In this document: positions 7,884 to 17,221 of the stretch, piece by piece
Layout: every line of letters starts with the position of its first letter
Numbering within the stretch: position 1 is the stretch's first letter
Assembly (NCBI GenBank): GCA_050952085.1
Contig: JBMNKH010000004.1
Coordinates: 186,001-250,000, forward strand
Direction of reading: 5' to 3'
Length of the DNA stretch: 64,000 nucleotides
Source of the DNA: DTU015 sp012837895
GTDB taxonomy: Bacteria; Bacillota; Sulfobacillia; Fermentithermobacillales; Fermentithermobacillaceae
Program-made: the position numbers and the translations under genes
The notes under the pieces: generated by a model
Databases searched by the model: none
The model's input: only the letters and a program-made list of their open reading frames with translations
Told to the model about the DNA's origin: nothing

Positions 7884-9203
7884 CTAACCCCTGCCCTTCT
7901 TTATAAGAGTTGCAACGCAAAAAGCAGCTATCCCTTGACCTTGGCCAAGGCTCCCCAGCTTCTCAGGGGAGGTAGCTTTTATGGAAATCTTGTCCATTGA
8001 TATTGAGAATACTTGCGAAATATTGTACCTCATATGTTCTATATATGGTGATAATCTAGGTTCCTGTGCTACCAGGGTACAATCCAGGTGAACAATTTCC
8101 GAGATTTTGCCTGCAGTTGACCAGATATCCGCCAGGAGGCCAAGGCTACTTGCATCCCGGAACCTTGAGTCCTCAGGGGGAAACCATTTGCCTATGTCAC
8201 CCAAGCTTAGGGCTCCCAACACTGCGTCTGCAACCGCGTGGCACAATACGTCAGCATCTGAATGGCCCAAGAGCCCCTTTGGCCAGGGAATCTCCACCCC
8301 GCCCAGCACGTATTTCCTGCCGTGAACCAAAGGATGGACGTCAAATCCGAAACCTGTCACAGGTACCGGGGCTTCCTCGCGCTGCAACAGCCGCCTTGCC
8401 CTTCGCGCCCGCCTGGACCCGGATCCAGGGCGGTTCATCTCTCCAAAGTGCTCCGCCCCTGAAGCAGGTTCAGATCCACTGGCTTGCTTTTCAAGCAGCG
8501 CAGCAGCTAAAGCAAAGTCTCCAGGGAAGGTGACCTTGAAGTTGGTGCGCTCACCTTCAACTACAGCGACCTTGTACCCATACCGTTCCACCAACTGGCC
8601 GTCGTCGGTGCCGGTAAACCCGTCTCTCTTCGCCGTTTCGTGGCACTGTCTCAATAGGCTCAACTTGAAAACCTGAGGGGTCTGGACTGTAACAATGCCG
8701 TCCCTTGACAGGGTGCTATGTACAAAACACAAATCTCCTTGGTGGGACGGAACTATAGCTTTGACCGTATCGCTGAGGCTGGTTCCGCACACGGCCGCTG
8801 AGTGCTCTCTTGCCGCTTGAATGACGCGCAACGCCAGGTCCCTGGAGATTAGCGGGCGTGACCCATCGTGAATCATTACCCAGGATACATGTGGCGGGAT
8901 TTTTTCAAGTGCAAGACCCACTGACTCCTGGCGGGTCTGACCTCCGGTTACCGTAACCAGGGGTTTGTTATGTTTCAGCGCTAGAGTCTCAACAATCCAC
9001 CTTACGGAACCGTGGGATTCATATCCACGGGGAAGCGCTAGCACTCCCCCGCTCACTTCAGGCATGGACATGATCCTGTCTGTCGTCCATTCCAGAATGG
9101 TTTTCCCGGCGATCTCCACGAATTGCTTGGGTACCTTGCTCCCGGCCCGGACACCTGCTCCGGCTGCAGGAATCACCGCCCACAAACTTTCAATCATGTT
9201 CAT
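7884..9203 (-). CDS. ispDF: Bifunctional IspD/IspF of the MEP isoprenoid pathway
   Basis: About 439 residues in two domains. Residues 1-230 are IspD (VIPAAGAGVRAGSKVPKQF; VMIHDGSRPL), the CTP-dependent cytidylyltransferase. A basic linker rich in Arg, Gly and Ser follows. The last 155 residues are IspF (GFGFDVHPLVHGRKYVLGG; GHSDADVLCHAVADA), the cyclodiphosphate synthase. Fusion of these non-consecutive enzymes is known in other bacteria. The start overlaps the PIN/TRAM gene by 14 bp; ATG 9203 and ATG 9197 are both possible and neither has a strong ribosome-binding site. Confidence 0.93.
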   Translation of the reverse strand: MNMIESLWAVIPAAGAGVRAGSKVPKQFVEIAGKTILEWTTDRIMSMPEVSGGVLALPRGYESHGSVRWIVETLALKHNKPLVTVTGGQTRQESVGLALEKIPPHVSWVMIHDGSRPLISRDLALRVIQAAREHSAAVCGTSLSDTVKAIVPSHQGDLCFVHSTLSRDGIVTVQTPQVFKLSLLRQCHETAKRDGFTGTDDGQLVERYGYKVAVVEGERTNFKVTFPGDFALAAALLEKQASGSEPASGAEHFGEMNRPGSGSRRARRARRLLQREEAPVPVTGFGFDVHPLVHGRKYVLGGVEIPWPKGLLGHSDADVLCHAVADAVLGALSLGDIGKWFPPEDSRFRDASSLGLLADIWSTAGKISEIVHLDCTLVAQEPRLSPYIEHMRYNISQVFSISMDKISIKATSPEKLGSLGQGQGIAAFCVATLIKKGRG

Positions 9204-10311
9204 CGTCCCGGCCTGTCGCCTTCGGTTTGGCAAATATCATACGCCCGGCAGGCGTGGTGTGGCAATTAGTGACTGTGACAGTAATGTCTTCACCCACGAA
9301 TTTTCTCGCTTGCTCCACCACCACCATTGTGCCATCTTCTAAGTAACCTACACCTTGTCCAGGTTCTTTGCCTTCTTTAATAATGTGGATAACAAGTTCC
9401 TCACCTGCAGACACGATGGGCTTTAGGGCATTGGCCAACTGGTTGATGTTAAGTACGCCTACCTCCTGAAACTCTGCAATCTTAGCCAGGTTGTAGTCAG
9501 TTGTGATGATCAAGGCTCCTGTGTTCTTAGCCATCTTAAGCAGCCTCAGGTCTACGTCGAGATCAGGATCTTCTTCCCAATCCTGCATCAACACCTCAAC
9601 TGAAGCTTCTTTTTGCATCTCGTTCAGGATATTCAGGCCCCGCCTGCCCTTGTTCCGCTTCATGTTATCTGACGAATCGGCAATGCGCCGTAGTTCGTCC
9701 AACACGAAATTGGGGATAATCACCGGCCCCTCGATAAAGCCCGTCCTGCAGATATCAGCTATCCGCCCGTCAATGATAGTGCTGGTATCCAGGATCTTCC
9801 CTGACGAAAACCCTCCATCTGCTGCAGGGTTGCGCTTTCTTGCGCCTGAAAGGGTTTTGGCCATGCTGCGAAACGGACGTGGGGTTATGACTAATATGTC
9901 GTCTTTCTTGCTTCTTGCAACTACAATGCCTATATAGCCGAGCAGCACCATGGCGATGGAAGGGAGAACGCTGCCTACAATAGGGATTCTGGATAAAGAT
10001 GGGGTAATCAAATTTGATATTATAAGGCCAATTATGAGTCCGCCCACTCCTACCAGAATGTCCTGCAGCGCCATTCTCACCATGCGGTTCTCAAGCCATT
10101 TCACACCCTTTCTCACCAGCACCGTTACAGGGGGTCCTATGAAAAAGAAGAGCACTGAAACTATCCCCGCCAGGAGCACTATTATCCCAGCCGACTCAAA
10201 GATACCGAGCTCCCGCCTGAAGAATACGGCAATGGGGATCAAAAGGTAGAAACCGGCTACTCCGCCTACCAGTGCGCCCAGAATGGCAAAATACCGGCCT
10301 GCTTTTCCCAA
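9190..10311 (-). CDS. PIN/TRAM domain membrane protein (YacL-like)
   Basis: 373 residues. About four N-terminal transmembrane segments (to about residue 135) are followed by a PIN nuclease-like domain (KILDTSTIIDGRIADICRTGF; acidic residues in ALIITTDYNLAKIA) and a C-terminal TRAM-type RNA-binding domain (QGVGYLEDGTMVVVEQARKFVGE). The B. subtilis relative is YacL, found beside carD and the isp genes. A membrane-anchored RNase role is plausible but not proven. The start is TTG at 10311 with AAAGGAGG upstream. Confidence 0.88.
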   Translation of the reverse strand: MGKAGRYFAILGALVGGVAGFYLLIPIAVFFRRELGIFESAGIIVLLAGIVSVLFFFIGPPVTVLVRKGVKWLENRMVRMALQDILVGVGGLIIGLIISNLITPSLSRIPIVGSVLPSIAMVLLGYIGIVVARSKKDDILVITPRPFRSMAKTLSGARKRNPAADGGFSSGKILDTSTIIDGRIADICRTGFIEGPVIIPNFVLDELRRIADSSDNMKRNKGRRGLNILNEMQKEASVEVLMQDWEEDPDLDVDLRLLKMAKNTGALIITTDYNLAKIAEFQEVGVLNINQLANALKPIVSAGEELVIHIIKEGKEPGQGVGYLEDGTMVVVEQARKFVGEDITVTVTNCHTTPAGRMIFAKPKATGRDDEHD

Positions 10312-10528
10312 ACTTAAACACCTCCTTTTACACTACTCGTAGCTGATTTTATTATATGTCAAACATATGCCGTAAACCAAGTTAACTGCGCATTTATGTT
10401 CACGTATGCATAATGTTCCGGGATGATCGCCTGTCTCAATAGAATACCACATCAGAATACCATATAAGGTTTTCTCGTACCGGTTTTGGCTAACAAGAAC
10501 CACGTGCGGCAGGGCCCTCCTCCTCCGG

Positions 10529-10557
10529 TTGACCTAAACCCCAGTTAATGGTATAAT
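10529..10557 (+). promoter_or_regulatory. Promoter of carD
   Basis: -35 TTGACC (10529-10534), 17-bp spacer, -10 TATAAT (10552-10557), about 30 bp upstream of carD. I see nothing else assignable in the divergent region 10312-10528. Confidence 0.75.
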
Positions 10558-10588
10558 TCTTGCGTAAGGTGTATTGGGAGGTATAGTG

Positions 10589-11065
10589 ATGTTTAGAGTT
10601 GGAGACCGAGTGGTGTATCCAATGCATGGTGCAGGTACCATAGAGGGTATTGAACAAAGGGAGATCCTCGGTAAGACTCACAAGTACTATGTACTGCAGC
10701 TTCCCATCAGCGACATGAAGGTCATGATCCCGGTTGATAACACAGAGGAGATCGGGCTCAGGGACGTAATAAAGCCGTCGCAAGTCGATGAAGTTCTGAA
10801 TATCTTAAGACAAGATTCCACGCCTATGTCAAGCAACTGGAACAGACGTTACCGCAACAACCTGGAAAAGATCAAGAGCGGTGATATATTCGAAGTGGCA
10901 AGCGTAGTAAGAAATCTTTCAGCCAGAAACAAAGAAAAAGGGCTGTCCACAGGCGAACGGAAGATGCTTGAAAGCGCCAAGGAGATCCTTCTTTCAGAAC
11001 TTATCCTCGCCAGTGACTGGGACAGGGACAAAGCTGTCAGCATTATCGAAGAGATCCTCGCTTAA
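10589..11065 (+). CDS. carD: CarD-family transcription factor
   Basis: 158 residues. The N-terminal RNA-polymerase-interacting Tudor-like domain begins FRVGDRVVYPMHGAGTIEGIE; an all-helical DNA-binding region follows (residues 75-158). CarD proteins bind the polymerase beta subunit and stabilise open complexes, notably at stable-RNA promoters. ATG 10589 has GGGAGG 7 nt upstream; an upstream TTG in the same frame lies against the ribosome-binding site and is unlikely. It is divergent from the PIN/TRAM gene. Confidence 0.93.
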   Translation: MFRVGDRVVYPMHGAGTIEGIEQREILGKTHKYYVLQLPISDMKVMIPVDNTEEIGLRDVIKPSQVDEVLNILRQDSTPMSSNWNRRYRNNLEKIKSGDIFEVASVVRNLSARNKEKGLSTGERKMLESAKEILLSELILASDWDRDKAVSIIEEILA

Positions 11066-11076
11066 AATGCCTTTTC

Positions 11077-11105
11077 TTGACTCTTGAGCATGGCTAAAGT
11101 AAAAT
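11077..11105 (+). promoter_or_regulatory. Promoter of tRNA-Ala
   Basis: -35 TTGACT (11077-11082), 17-bp spacer, -10 TAAAAT (11100-11105). It lies in the carD-tRNA gap with no palindrome array upstream. Confidence 0.55.
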
Positions 11106-11130
11106 TGTTTTGCATGCTTTTTGAGTAGGT

Positions 11131-11205
11131 GGGCGTGTGGCTCAGAGGGAGAGCGTTCGGTTCGCATCCGAAAAGTCGCGGGTTCGAATCCCGCCACGTC
11201 CACCA
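11131..11205 (+). tRNA. tRNA-Ala (CGC)
   Basis: Acceptor GGGCGTG/CACGTCC contains the G3-U70 wobble pair that marks alanine tRNAs. The anticodon is CGC and CCA is encoded. Confidence 0.93.
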
Positions 11206-11241
11206 AGATACTTCCTTTAGACCTTTTAAGAGGTGAGAATT

Positions 11242-11640
11242 GTGAATGACCCGCTCTGTGATAGATTTCAAGAAGCTGTCAACGAATACTTAATCCGGCA
11301 CAGAAGCATCCTTGATGTTTTGAGCAAACTCGGTGAGTCAAGCGGCCGGGTTAACCGGGCAGTAGCAAAAGCGGTCACCTCATGCGGTTGTATCCGGATA
11401 GATGCGACAAAGCAGTCAATTCCCCCTGATATAGGCTCATTATCATCGGTCAGGGATTACATGAGAAATCATGTGGAAGGAAAACTATGTGAGTATTGCA
11501 CTGAAATTCTGGAAGATGAAATCGGAAGAACGCTTTTTTACCTGACGGCCTTATGCAATGTGCTTGATCTCAACCTTAGTGACATATTGCAGAAAGAGAA
11601 AGAACGTGTAACCTGCCTAGGCATTTTCAACTTCTCGTGA
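11242..11640 (+). CDS. Conserved hypothetical protein, small, cysteine-containing
   Basis: 132 residues from GTG 11242 (AGAGGTG 6 nt upstream). Soluble and helical, with cysteines in a CGC motif and a CEYC pair. The C-terminal stretch EDEIGRTLFYLTALCNVLDL resembles a MazG-type helix, but the acidic metal site is not obvious. I recall similar small proteins beside radA in Clostridia. The function is unknown. It converges on radA with 7 bp between the stops. Confidence 0.75.
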   Translation: MNDPLCDRFQEAVNEYLIRHRSILDVLSKLGESSGRVNRAVAKAVTSCGCIRIDATKQSIPPDIGSLSSVRDYMRNHVEGKLCEYCTEILEDEIGRTLFYLTALCNVLDLNLSDILQKEKERVTCLGIFNFS

Positions 11641-11647
11641 CCTTGTA

Positions 11648-13021
11648 TTAAGAGCCATCCTTAACCAGGGCGTTTCGTACTCCTTCTTCCACAGTCGAGA
11701 CGCCTATTATTCCAGGGGAAGTTGTGTTTCCTATAAACCCGTGTGGTACAAGCACCCTGCTGAATCCCAAACGTAAAGCTTCCTTTACCCTGTCTTCTAT
11801 TCTGGGAACCATTCTTACTTCTCCTGATAGCCCGATTTCCCCGAAACAAGCTACATCATGCCGGACCGGTATATCGTAATAGCTGGAAATCATGGCAATC
11901 CCACAGGCAAGGTCTATACCAGGCTCGTTGACTCTTATCCCGCCGGCTACTTTCACAAAGACGTCCATCTTATCAAGCCCATGAACCAGGTACTTGGACA
12001 TCACTGCAGCAATTAAGAGTAGCTTCTGCTGGTCGATTTCCCCGACAATCCGCCTGGGGGTGCCATACTGGCTGGGAGTCACAAGCGACTGGACTTCAAC
12101 AAGAACCGGACGGTTGCCTTGGACACATGCTGCCACGCAACATCCTGAACGGTTTTCCAGCCTCTCGGAAAGGAAGAACTCAGACGGGTTCCGTATCTCC
12201 CTGAGCCCGCTGTCGTCCATCCCGAAAACTGCAACTTCACCGGTAGCGCCGAACCGGTTTTTCCTGGCCCTGATGATACGGTAGAGGTGGCTCAGTTCCC
12301 CTTCAAAATACAAGACCGTGTCAACCAGGTGCTCAAGCAGCCTGGGGCCGGCGAGATCGCCTGTCTTCACAGTGTGCCCCACAAGGATTACCGTGACGTT
12401 TTCCAGTTTGGCATACTCCTGGAGTTTAGTCGCGCAGGACCTTATTTGAGCCGGGCTCCCAGGTAAAGAATCAATACACCGGTCTTCACATGTCTGAATT
12501 GAATCTACAACCAAGAACCCAGGTTTCAGTTGGGAGCACATTTCAAGGATTGCGTCGATATCCCTTTCAGCTGCAAAATACAGTTCTCCGGAGCTAACGT
12601 TGAGCCTGTCAGCCCTTAGCTTTACTTGTCCAAGTGATTCTTCTCCTGATATGTACAGGGACCGCCCGGTTGTAGAGGCTACTTTGTCCGCTACCGACAA
12701 TAGCAGCGTAGACTTGCCTATTCCAGGTTCGCCACCTAGAAGCAGTACGGAACCGGGCACAAAACCACCTCCCAGAACCCTGTCTAGTTCCGGCAAACCA
12801 CTGGAAAACCTGGTCACTTCCTCAGGAGCTACAGCAGACAGTACAACAGGCGTTTCCTGGGCGTCTCCCCTCTTAGCCCCCTTTCGCCCGGTAGCCGGGG
12901 CAGGGGCCTGTTCCTCAAAGGTATTCCACTGTCCGCATTCGGGGCAACGCCCGTACCACCGCAATGATAGATACCCGCAAACAGAACATACAAACCTGCT
13001 ATTGGAAGCAGAAGGCGGCAT
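11648..13021 (-). CDS. radA: DNA repair protein RadA
   Basis: 457 residues, the usual length. An N-terminal zinc finger (CSVCGYLSLRWYGRCPEC) is followed by a RecA-like core with Walker A (GGEPGIGKST) and the RadA-specific KNRFG motif (RARKNRFGATGE). The end is a Lon-protease-like domain. RadA promotes branch migration in recombinational repair. The start codon lies in the 3' arm of an 11-bp inverted repeat at 13016-13060. It lies downstream of clpC on the same strand, the B. subtilis arrangement. Confidence 0.95.
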   Translation of the reverse strand: MPPSASNSRFVCSVCGYLSLRWYGRCPECGQWNTFEEQAPAPATGRKGAKRGDAQETPVVLSAVAPEEVTRFSSGLPELDRVLGGGFVPGSVLLLGGEPGIGKSTLLLSVADKVASTTGRSLYISGEESLGQVKLRADRLNVSSGELYFAAERDIDAILEMCSQLKPGFLVVDSIQTCEDRCIDSLPGSPAQIRSCATKLQEYAKLENVTVILVGHTVKTGDLAGPRLLEHLVDTVLYFEGELSHLYRIIRARKNRFGATGEVAVFGMDDSGLREIRNPSEFFLSERLENRSGCCVAACVQGNRPVLVEVQSLVTPSQYGTPRRIVGEIDQQKLLLIAAVMSKYLVHGLDKMDVFVKVAGGIRVNEPGIDLACGIAMISSYYDIPVRHDVACFGEIGLSGEVRMVPRIEDRVKEALRLGFSRVLVPHGFIGNTTSPGIIGVSTVEEGVRNALVKDGS

Positions 13022-13060
13022 AGAATCCTCACTACCTTTCGGAACGGGAATTCTATGCCG
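13016..13060 (-). promoter_or_regulatory. Stem-loop containing the radA start codon
   Basis: A perfect 11-bp inverted repeat: on the minus strand CGGCATAGAAT (13060-13050) and ATTCTATGCCG (13026-13016), with a 23-nt loop. The radA ATG is within the second arm, and the likely ribosome-binding site GTGAGG is at the loop edge. In mRNA this could block initiation; as DNA it could be an operator. Confidence 0.6.
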
Positions 13061-13096
13061 CGCTCGTGTTTTCCTCTGAAACCTCAGAAACTTACC

Positions 13097-15574
13097 TTAC
13101 TCTGCCTGCTCTTCATCAGCAACTGCATTTGAAGAGACAGACGGGGTAAACACCAGTTTCCCATCCTCTCCCAAACTCACTGTTACCTTGGTGGCATTCC
13201 TGAGCTCGCCCTTCAGAACCATATCTGAAAGCGGGTCTTCCACAAGCCGCTGTATTGTTCTCCTTAGGGGCCTGGCACCGTAATCGGGATCTGTACCCTC
13301 TTCGATAAGTTTGAGTTTGGCTTCGTCAGTAACCTCCATTGACAGGCCGGATGAGTCCTGCAACCTCTTCTCAACATCTCTCAGCTGGAGGTTGACTATC
13401 TCTTTCAGGTGTTCGCTTGTTAAGGCATGGAACACTATGATCTCATCTACCCTGTTTATGAACTCAGGCCTGAACATCCGTTTCACTGCATCCATCACAC
13501 GGGATTTCATATCCTCATGGGCACGCTCAGTGTCCTTTTCAACTGTAAAGCCCAAGACCGCCCTGCCATGAATAGCTTCAGCGCCTGCGTTAGAGGTCAT
13601 GATAATCACCGTGTTCCTGAAGTCAACAGTACGCCCCTGGGCCTCAGTAAGTCTTCCGTCCTCAAGTACTTGCAGCAACACATTGAACACATCTGGATGT
13701 GCTTTTTCGATTTCGTCCAGCAAGACGACGGAATACGGCCGCCTGCGTACTGTTTCGGTAAGCTGCCCTCCTTCGTCGTAGCCAACATAGCCTGGAGGCG
13801 CGCCTACTAACCTGGACACAGTATGCCTTTCCTGGTACTCGGACATATCCAGCCTTATCATTGCATCTTCGTCATCAAACAGCACTTCAGCCAGGGCCCG
13901 TGCCAACTCGGTCTTACCCACTCCGGTAGGCCCGAGAAAGATAAACGAGCCTATGGGCCGTTTGGGATCTTTCAGACCTGCCCTTGATCGGCGAACCGCC
14001 CTGGATACTGCTTCAACAGCATCATGCTGGCCGATGACTCGCTTGTGCAGTTCATCTTCAAGCTTCAGCAGTCTCTCAGACTCGCCTTCAGCCAGCCTCC
14101 TTACAGGAATACCTGTCCAATCTGCTACAATAGTTGCAATATCGTCAGCCGTAACGTTGGTTTTTTCAGGTATATCATTGGTCTTCCAAGCTTTCCGTTT
14201 TTCCTCGAGAAGCTGGTTCAACCTCTGTTCTTCGTCCCTGAGCTCAGCTGCCTTCTCGAACTCCTGGGAGGCAACGGCTTCTTCTTTTTCGGCGATGAGC
14301 TTCTCCAGCTGGACCTCCAGTTCCCTCAGGTCCTTGGGGGCTTCCAAGGCTTTCATGCGCACCCTAGATCCGGCTTCGTCTATCAGGTCAATCGCCTTGT
14401 CCGGCAGGAACCTGTCAGCAACATATCTGGCTGACAAATTCGTCGCTGCCTCCAGAGCTTCGTCAGTATACTGCACCCCGTGGTGCGCTTCATACCGGTC
14501 CTTTATACCCTTTAGGATCTCGATAGTCTCTTCAACAGTAGGCTCAGACACAAGCACCGGCTGGAACCTTCTTTCAAGCGCCGCATCTTTCTCTACATGT
14601 TTCCTGTACTCGTCAAGGGTGGTCGCGCCTATGCACTGGAGTTCTCCCCTTGCAAGCATGGGCTTGAGGATACTTGAAGCGTCTATGGCACCTTCGGCAG
14701 CTCCTGCACCGATAATGTTGTGCATTTCATCGATGAACAGGATCACGTCCCCGGAGTTCTTTATCTCTTCAAGCACTTTCTTGAGGCGCTCCTCAAATTC
14801 GCCCCGGTACTTAGTTCCGGCAACCAGTGCAGCTAAGTCCAGGGTGACAACCCGCTTGCCCCTGAGCATCTCAGGAACCCTGCCATCCTTTATATTCTGG
14901 GCCAACCCTTCAGCGATCGCAGTCTTGCCTACTCCAGGTTCCCCGATCAACACCGGGTTGTTCTTCGTCCTTCTTGAGAGTATCTGGATGACCCGCTCGA
15001 TCTCTTTCTCCCTGCCAATAACCGGGTCGAGCTTGCCCTGTTCAGCCAGTTCTGTCAGGTCGCGCCCGTAAGTGTCAAGAGTGGGTGTTCTCCTGCGGCC
15101 TGCCCTTGCCCGCTTGTCATGACGCTGATCGGCGACAGTCCCGCCTACACGCTTCACGATTTCATCGCGTACTTTGTCGTAGTCTGCGCCCAAACCGGTA
15201 AGTATCTTAGCTGCAAGCCCTTCCTCTTCCCGAAGCAGCGCAAGTAAAATGTGTTCCGTGCCTATATAAGAATGGCCCAGGCTGCTAGCTTCTTCAGTCA
15301 GCAACTGCAACACCCTCTTGGCTGACCTGGTAACAGCATCAATGGAAGGTACTGCAGGCTTGGTTTCAATTGATTTCTCTATCTCTTCCTTAACCTGCGC
15401 AGGCTGGATGCCCAGACTTTCGAGTACAAGCAGCGCGATGCTGCCCCGCTCCCTGAGAAGCCCAAGCAATATGTGTTCGTTGGACATAGTCTGTGCTCCA
15501 CGACTCCTAGCTTCCTCTTGGGCCCAGGTGAGCACCCTCATGGCCCGTTCTGTATATCTCTGTCTCCGGTCCAT
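13097..15574 (-). CDS. clpC: ATP-dependent Clp protease ATPase subunit ClpC
   Basis: 825 residues, a class I Hsp100. Two N-terminal Clp repeats (residues 1-145) precede AAA+ domain 1 (Walker A GEPGVGKTA), a UVR-type middle segment (EFEKAAELRDEEQRL), and AAA+ domain 2 (GPTGVGKTE; arginine finger region FRPEFINRVDEI). ClpC unfolds substrates for ClpP, including those marked by McsB. ATG 15574 has GGAGGAAGGAAA upstream; a longer reading to 15619 lacks support. Last gene of the ctsR operon, 25 bp after mcsB. Confidence 0.96.
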   Translation of the reverse strand: MDRRQRYTERAMRVLTWAQEEARSRGAQTMSNEHILLGLLRERGSIALLVLESLGIQPAQVKEEIEKSIETKPAVPSIDAVTRSAKRVLQLLTEEASSLGHSYIGTEHILLALLREEEGLAAKILTGLGADYDKVRDEIVKRVGGTVADQRHDKRARAGRRRTPTLDTYGRDLTELAEQGKLDPVIGREKEIERVIQILSRRTKNNPVLIGEPGVGKTAIAEGLAQNIKDGRVPEMLRGKRVVTLDLAALVAGTKYRGEFEERLKKVLEEIKNSGDVILFIDEMHNIIGAGAAEGAIDASSILKPMLARGELQCIGATTLDEYRKHVEKDAALERRFQPVLVSEPTVEETIEILKGIKDRYEAHHGVQYTDEALEAATNLSARYVADRFLPDKAIDLIDEAGSRVRMKALEAPKDLRELEVQLEKLIAEKEEAVASQEFEKAAELRDEEQRLNQLLEEKRKAWKTNDIPEKTNVTADDIATIVADWTGIPVRRLAEGESERLLKLEDELHKRVIGQHDAVEAVSRAVRRSRAGLKDPKRPIGSFIFLGPTGVGKTELARALAEVLFDDEDAMIRLDMSEYQERHTVSRLVGAPPGYVGYDEGGQLTETVRRRPYSVVLLDEIEKAHPDVFNVLLQVLEDGRLTEAQGRTVDFRNTVIIMTSNAGAEAIHGRAVLGFTVEKDTERAHEDMKSRVMDAVKRMFRPEFINRVDEIIVFHALTSEHLKEIVNLQLRDVEKRLQDSSGLSMEVTDEAKLKLIEEGTDPDYGARPLRRTIQRLVEDPLSDMVLKGELRNATKVTVSLGEDGKLVFTPSVSSNAVADEEQAE

Positions 15575-15599
15575 TTTCCTTCCTCCTTCCGTACACGGT

Positions 15600-16688
15600 C
15601 TAAACACCTCTTGAAGCAAGATGTTTCCTGATCAAGTCTGCTCTCCGTACATCCCTTTCTTGTGCCGTGAGTGCCGTTCCGAAAACCTTTTGCACGAAAT
15701 TAGGCCTGGACAGCACAAGTATTTCATTGACATCCTTCATCTCAAGCCCGGGAATCATAGAAAGCTCAACCCCTAGTCTCAGGTCTGACCACAATTTGAT
15801 GGCTTCGTCCGATGTGATCCTGCGTGCGTTAGAAAGTATGCCCAGAGATCTGAAAACCCGGTCCTCAAGCTCAATACGGTGGTTCCTAAACAGCATTTCC
15901 CGCACTTTAACCTCTTCAGTAACCACCTGTCTTACAACCAGGGAAAGGTTCTCAATTATCTCCTTCTCAGACTGACCAAGGGTAATCTGGTTGGATATTT
16001 GAAAAACATTCCCCTGCCCTTCAGTGCCTTCACCGTAAAGCCCCCGCACCACAAGCCCTATCTTGTTTACTGCGGTAAGAACCCGTGATGTTTCGTTAGC
16101 AACGGCAAGCGCAGGCAAGTGTACCATTACCGACGCCCGTATACCGGTACCCACGTTGGTAGGGCAGCATGTAAGATATCCGATCCGCTCATCGTAAGCG
16201 TAATCAAGGTTTTGTTCAAATAGGTCATCTATACCGCTTGCCAACACCCACGCTTCCCCCAGTTCCAAACCGGAACGAAGCACCTGAATCCGCAGGTGAT
16301 CTTCCTCGTTGACCATAATTGCAGCGGATTCGTCGTTTCTCAGCACAAGCCCTTTGCCTGCTTTGCCTTCAGCATGCTGCGGGCTTATCAGATGCTTTTC
16401 AACAAGCACCTGGCGATCCAGGGGCGAAATCTCGCTTAAACCGATCCTGATGACGGGTCCCCCAAACCCCTTCTCACCAATTCTGCCGGCAGCTTCAAAC
16501 ACCTTCTCGAGTACCAAACCTGCATCATTATCAGACAGAAGATGTGGAAAAGGGACATCCTCCAGGTTGCGTGCAAGTCTTACCCTGGACGAAATCACCA
16601 CAGACCCAAGTTCCCCGCTTCCGTCCATCCAGGGCGAAGACGAATTCTTGAGTATGGTCTGGAAAGCTTCAGCTTCCTTGCGTGTCAC
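15600..16688 (-). CDS. mcsB: Protein arginine kinase McsB
   Basis: 362 residues with a phosphagen-kinase-type catalytic domain. ISSRVRLARNL binds nucleotide, and CPTNVGTGIRASVM is the conserved cysteine loop. McsB phosphorylates arginines, marks proteins for ClpCP and inactivates CtsR under stress. The start overlaps the mcsA stop by 4 bp (ATGA), so translation is coupled. Confidence 0.96.
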   Translation of the reverse strand: MTRKEAEAFQTILKNSSSPWMDGSGELGSVVISSRVRLARNLEDVPFPHLLSDNDAGLVLEKVFEAAGRIGEKGFGGPVIRIGLSEISPLDRQVLVEKHLISPQHAEGKAGKGLVLRNDESAAIMVNEEDHLRIQVLRSGLELGEAWVLASGIDDLFEQNLDYAYDERIGYLTCCPTNVGTGIRASVMVHLPALAVANETSRVLTAVNKIGLVVRGLYGEGTEGQGNVFQISNQITLGQSEKEIIENLSLVVRQVVTEEVKVREMLFRNHRIELEDRVFRSLGILSNARRITSDEAIKLWSDLRLGVELSMIPGLEMKDVNEILVLSRPNFVQKVFGTALTAQERDVRRADLIRKHLASRGV

Positions 16689-17215
16689 GCCGGATTCCCC
16701 CCTAATTGCGCCTCGAATTCCTTGATCTTGTCCCTTATTCGTGCGGCTTCTTCATAGGCTTCTTGTGACACCGCCCTGGACAGTTGTTTCCTTAAGTCTT
16801 CCAGTTCCCGGCGTATCCTGGCTCTTTCACCGGTACCCACAGGCGCCTTTCCCACATGGGTATCTGAGCCGTGAATCCGTCTAAGCAGCGGTTCCAGCCT
16901 GTCCTCAAAAACTTCATAGCATCTGGCACATCCTAGCCTGCCCGCTCGGGCGAAATCCCTGTAGCTCATTCCGCACACAGGACACCTGGGACCCTCTATG
17001 CCAGGGCCTGTTGAAGGCATCGTCTCCAGCTGTGAACCGAGAAAGGCTGACATCAAGCTGTTAATAGAAAAACTGGGCTGGAATAACACACCCAGGGTCA
17101 TCAATCCGGAACGCTGGGCACAATCCCTGCAAAGATGCATGGTCATCTTCCTGCCATTGACTATCCTTTCGATATGCACAGTCGCCTGAGATTTGCCACA
17201 CTCTTCACACAACAT
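16685..17215 (-). CDS. mcsA: McsA, activator of McsB
   Basis: 176 residues with CxxC zinc pairs (MLCEECGKS, HLCRDCAQR, CPVCGM, CARCYEVF) and a C-terminal UVR motif (EAYEEAARIRDKIKEFEAQL). McsA binds metal and activates the McsB kinase. AAGGAG lies 9 nt before ATG 17215. It sits between ctsR and mcsB as in B. subtilis. Confidence 0.95.
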   Translation of the reverse strand: MLCEECGKSQATVHIERIVNGRKMTMHLCRDCAQRSGLMTLGVLFQPSFSINSLMSAFLGSQLETMPSTGPGIEGPRCPVCGMSYRDFARAGRLGCARCYEVFEDRLEPLLRRIHGSDTHVGKAPVGTGERARIRRELEDLRKQLSRAVSQEAYEEAARIRDKIKEFEAQLGGNPA

Positions 17216-17221
17216 AACCGG

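Noticed and set aside
13953..15071. Plus-strand frame of 372 codons
   Set aside because: Antisense to clpC; serine-rich shadow.
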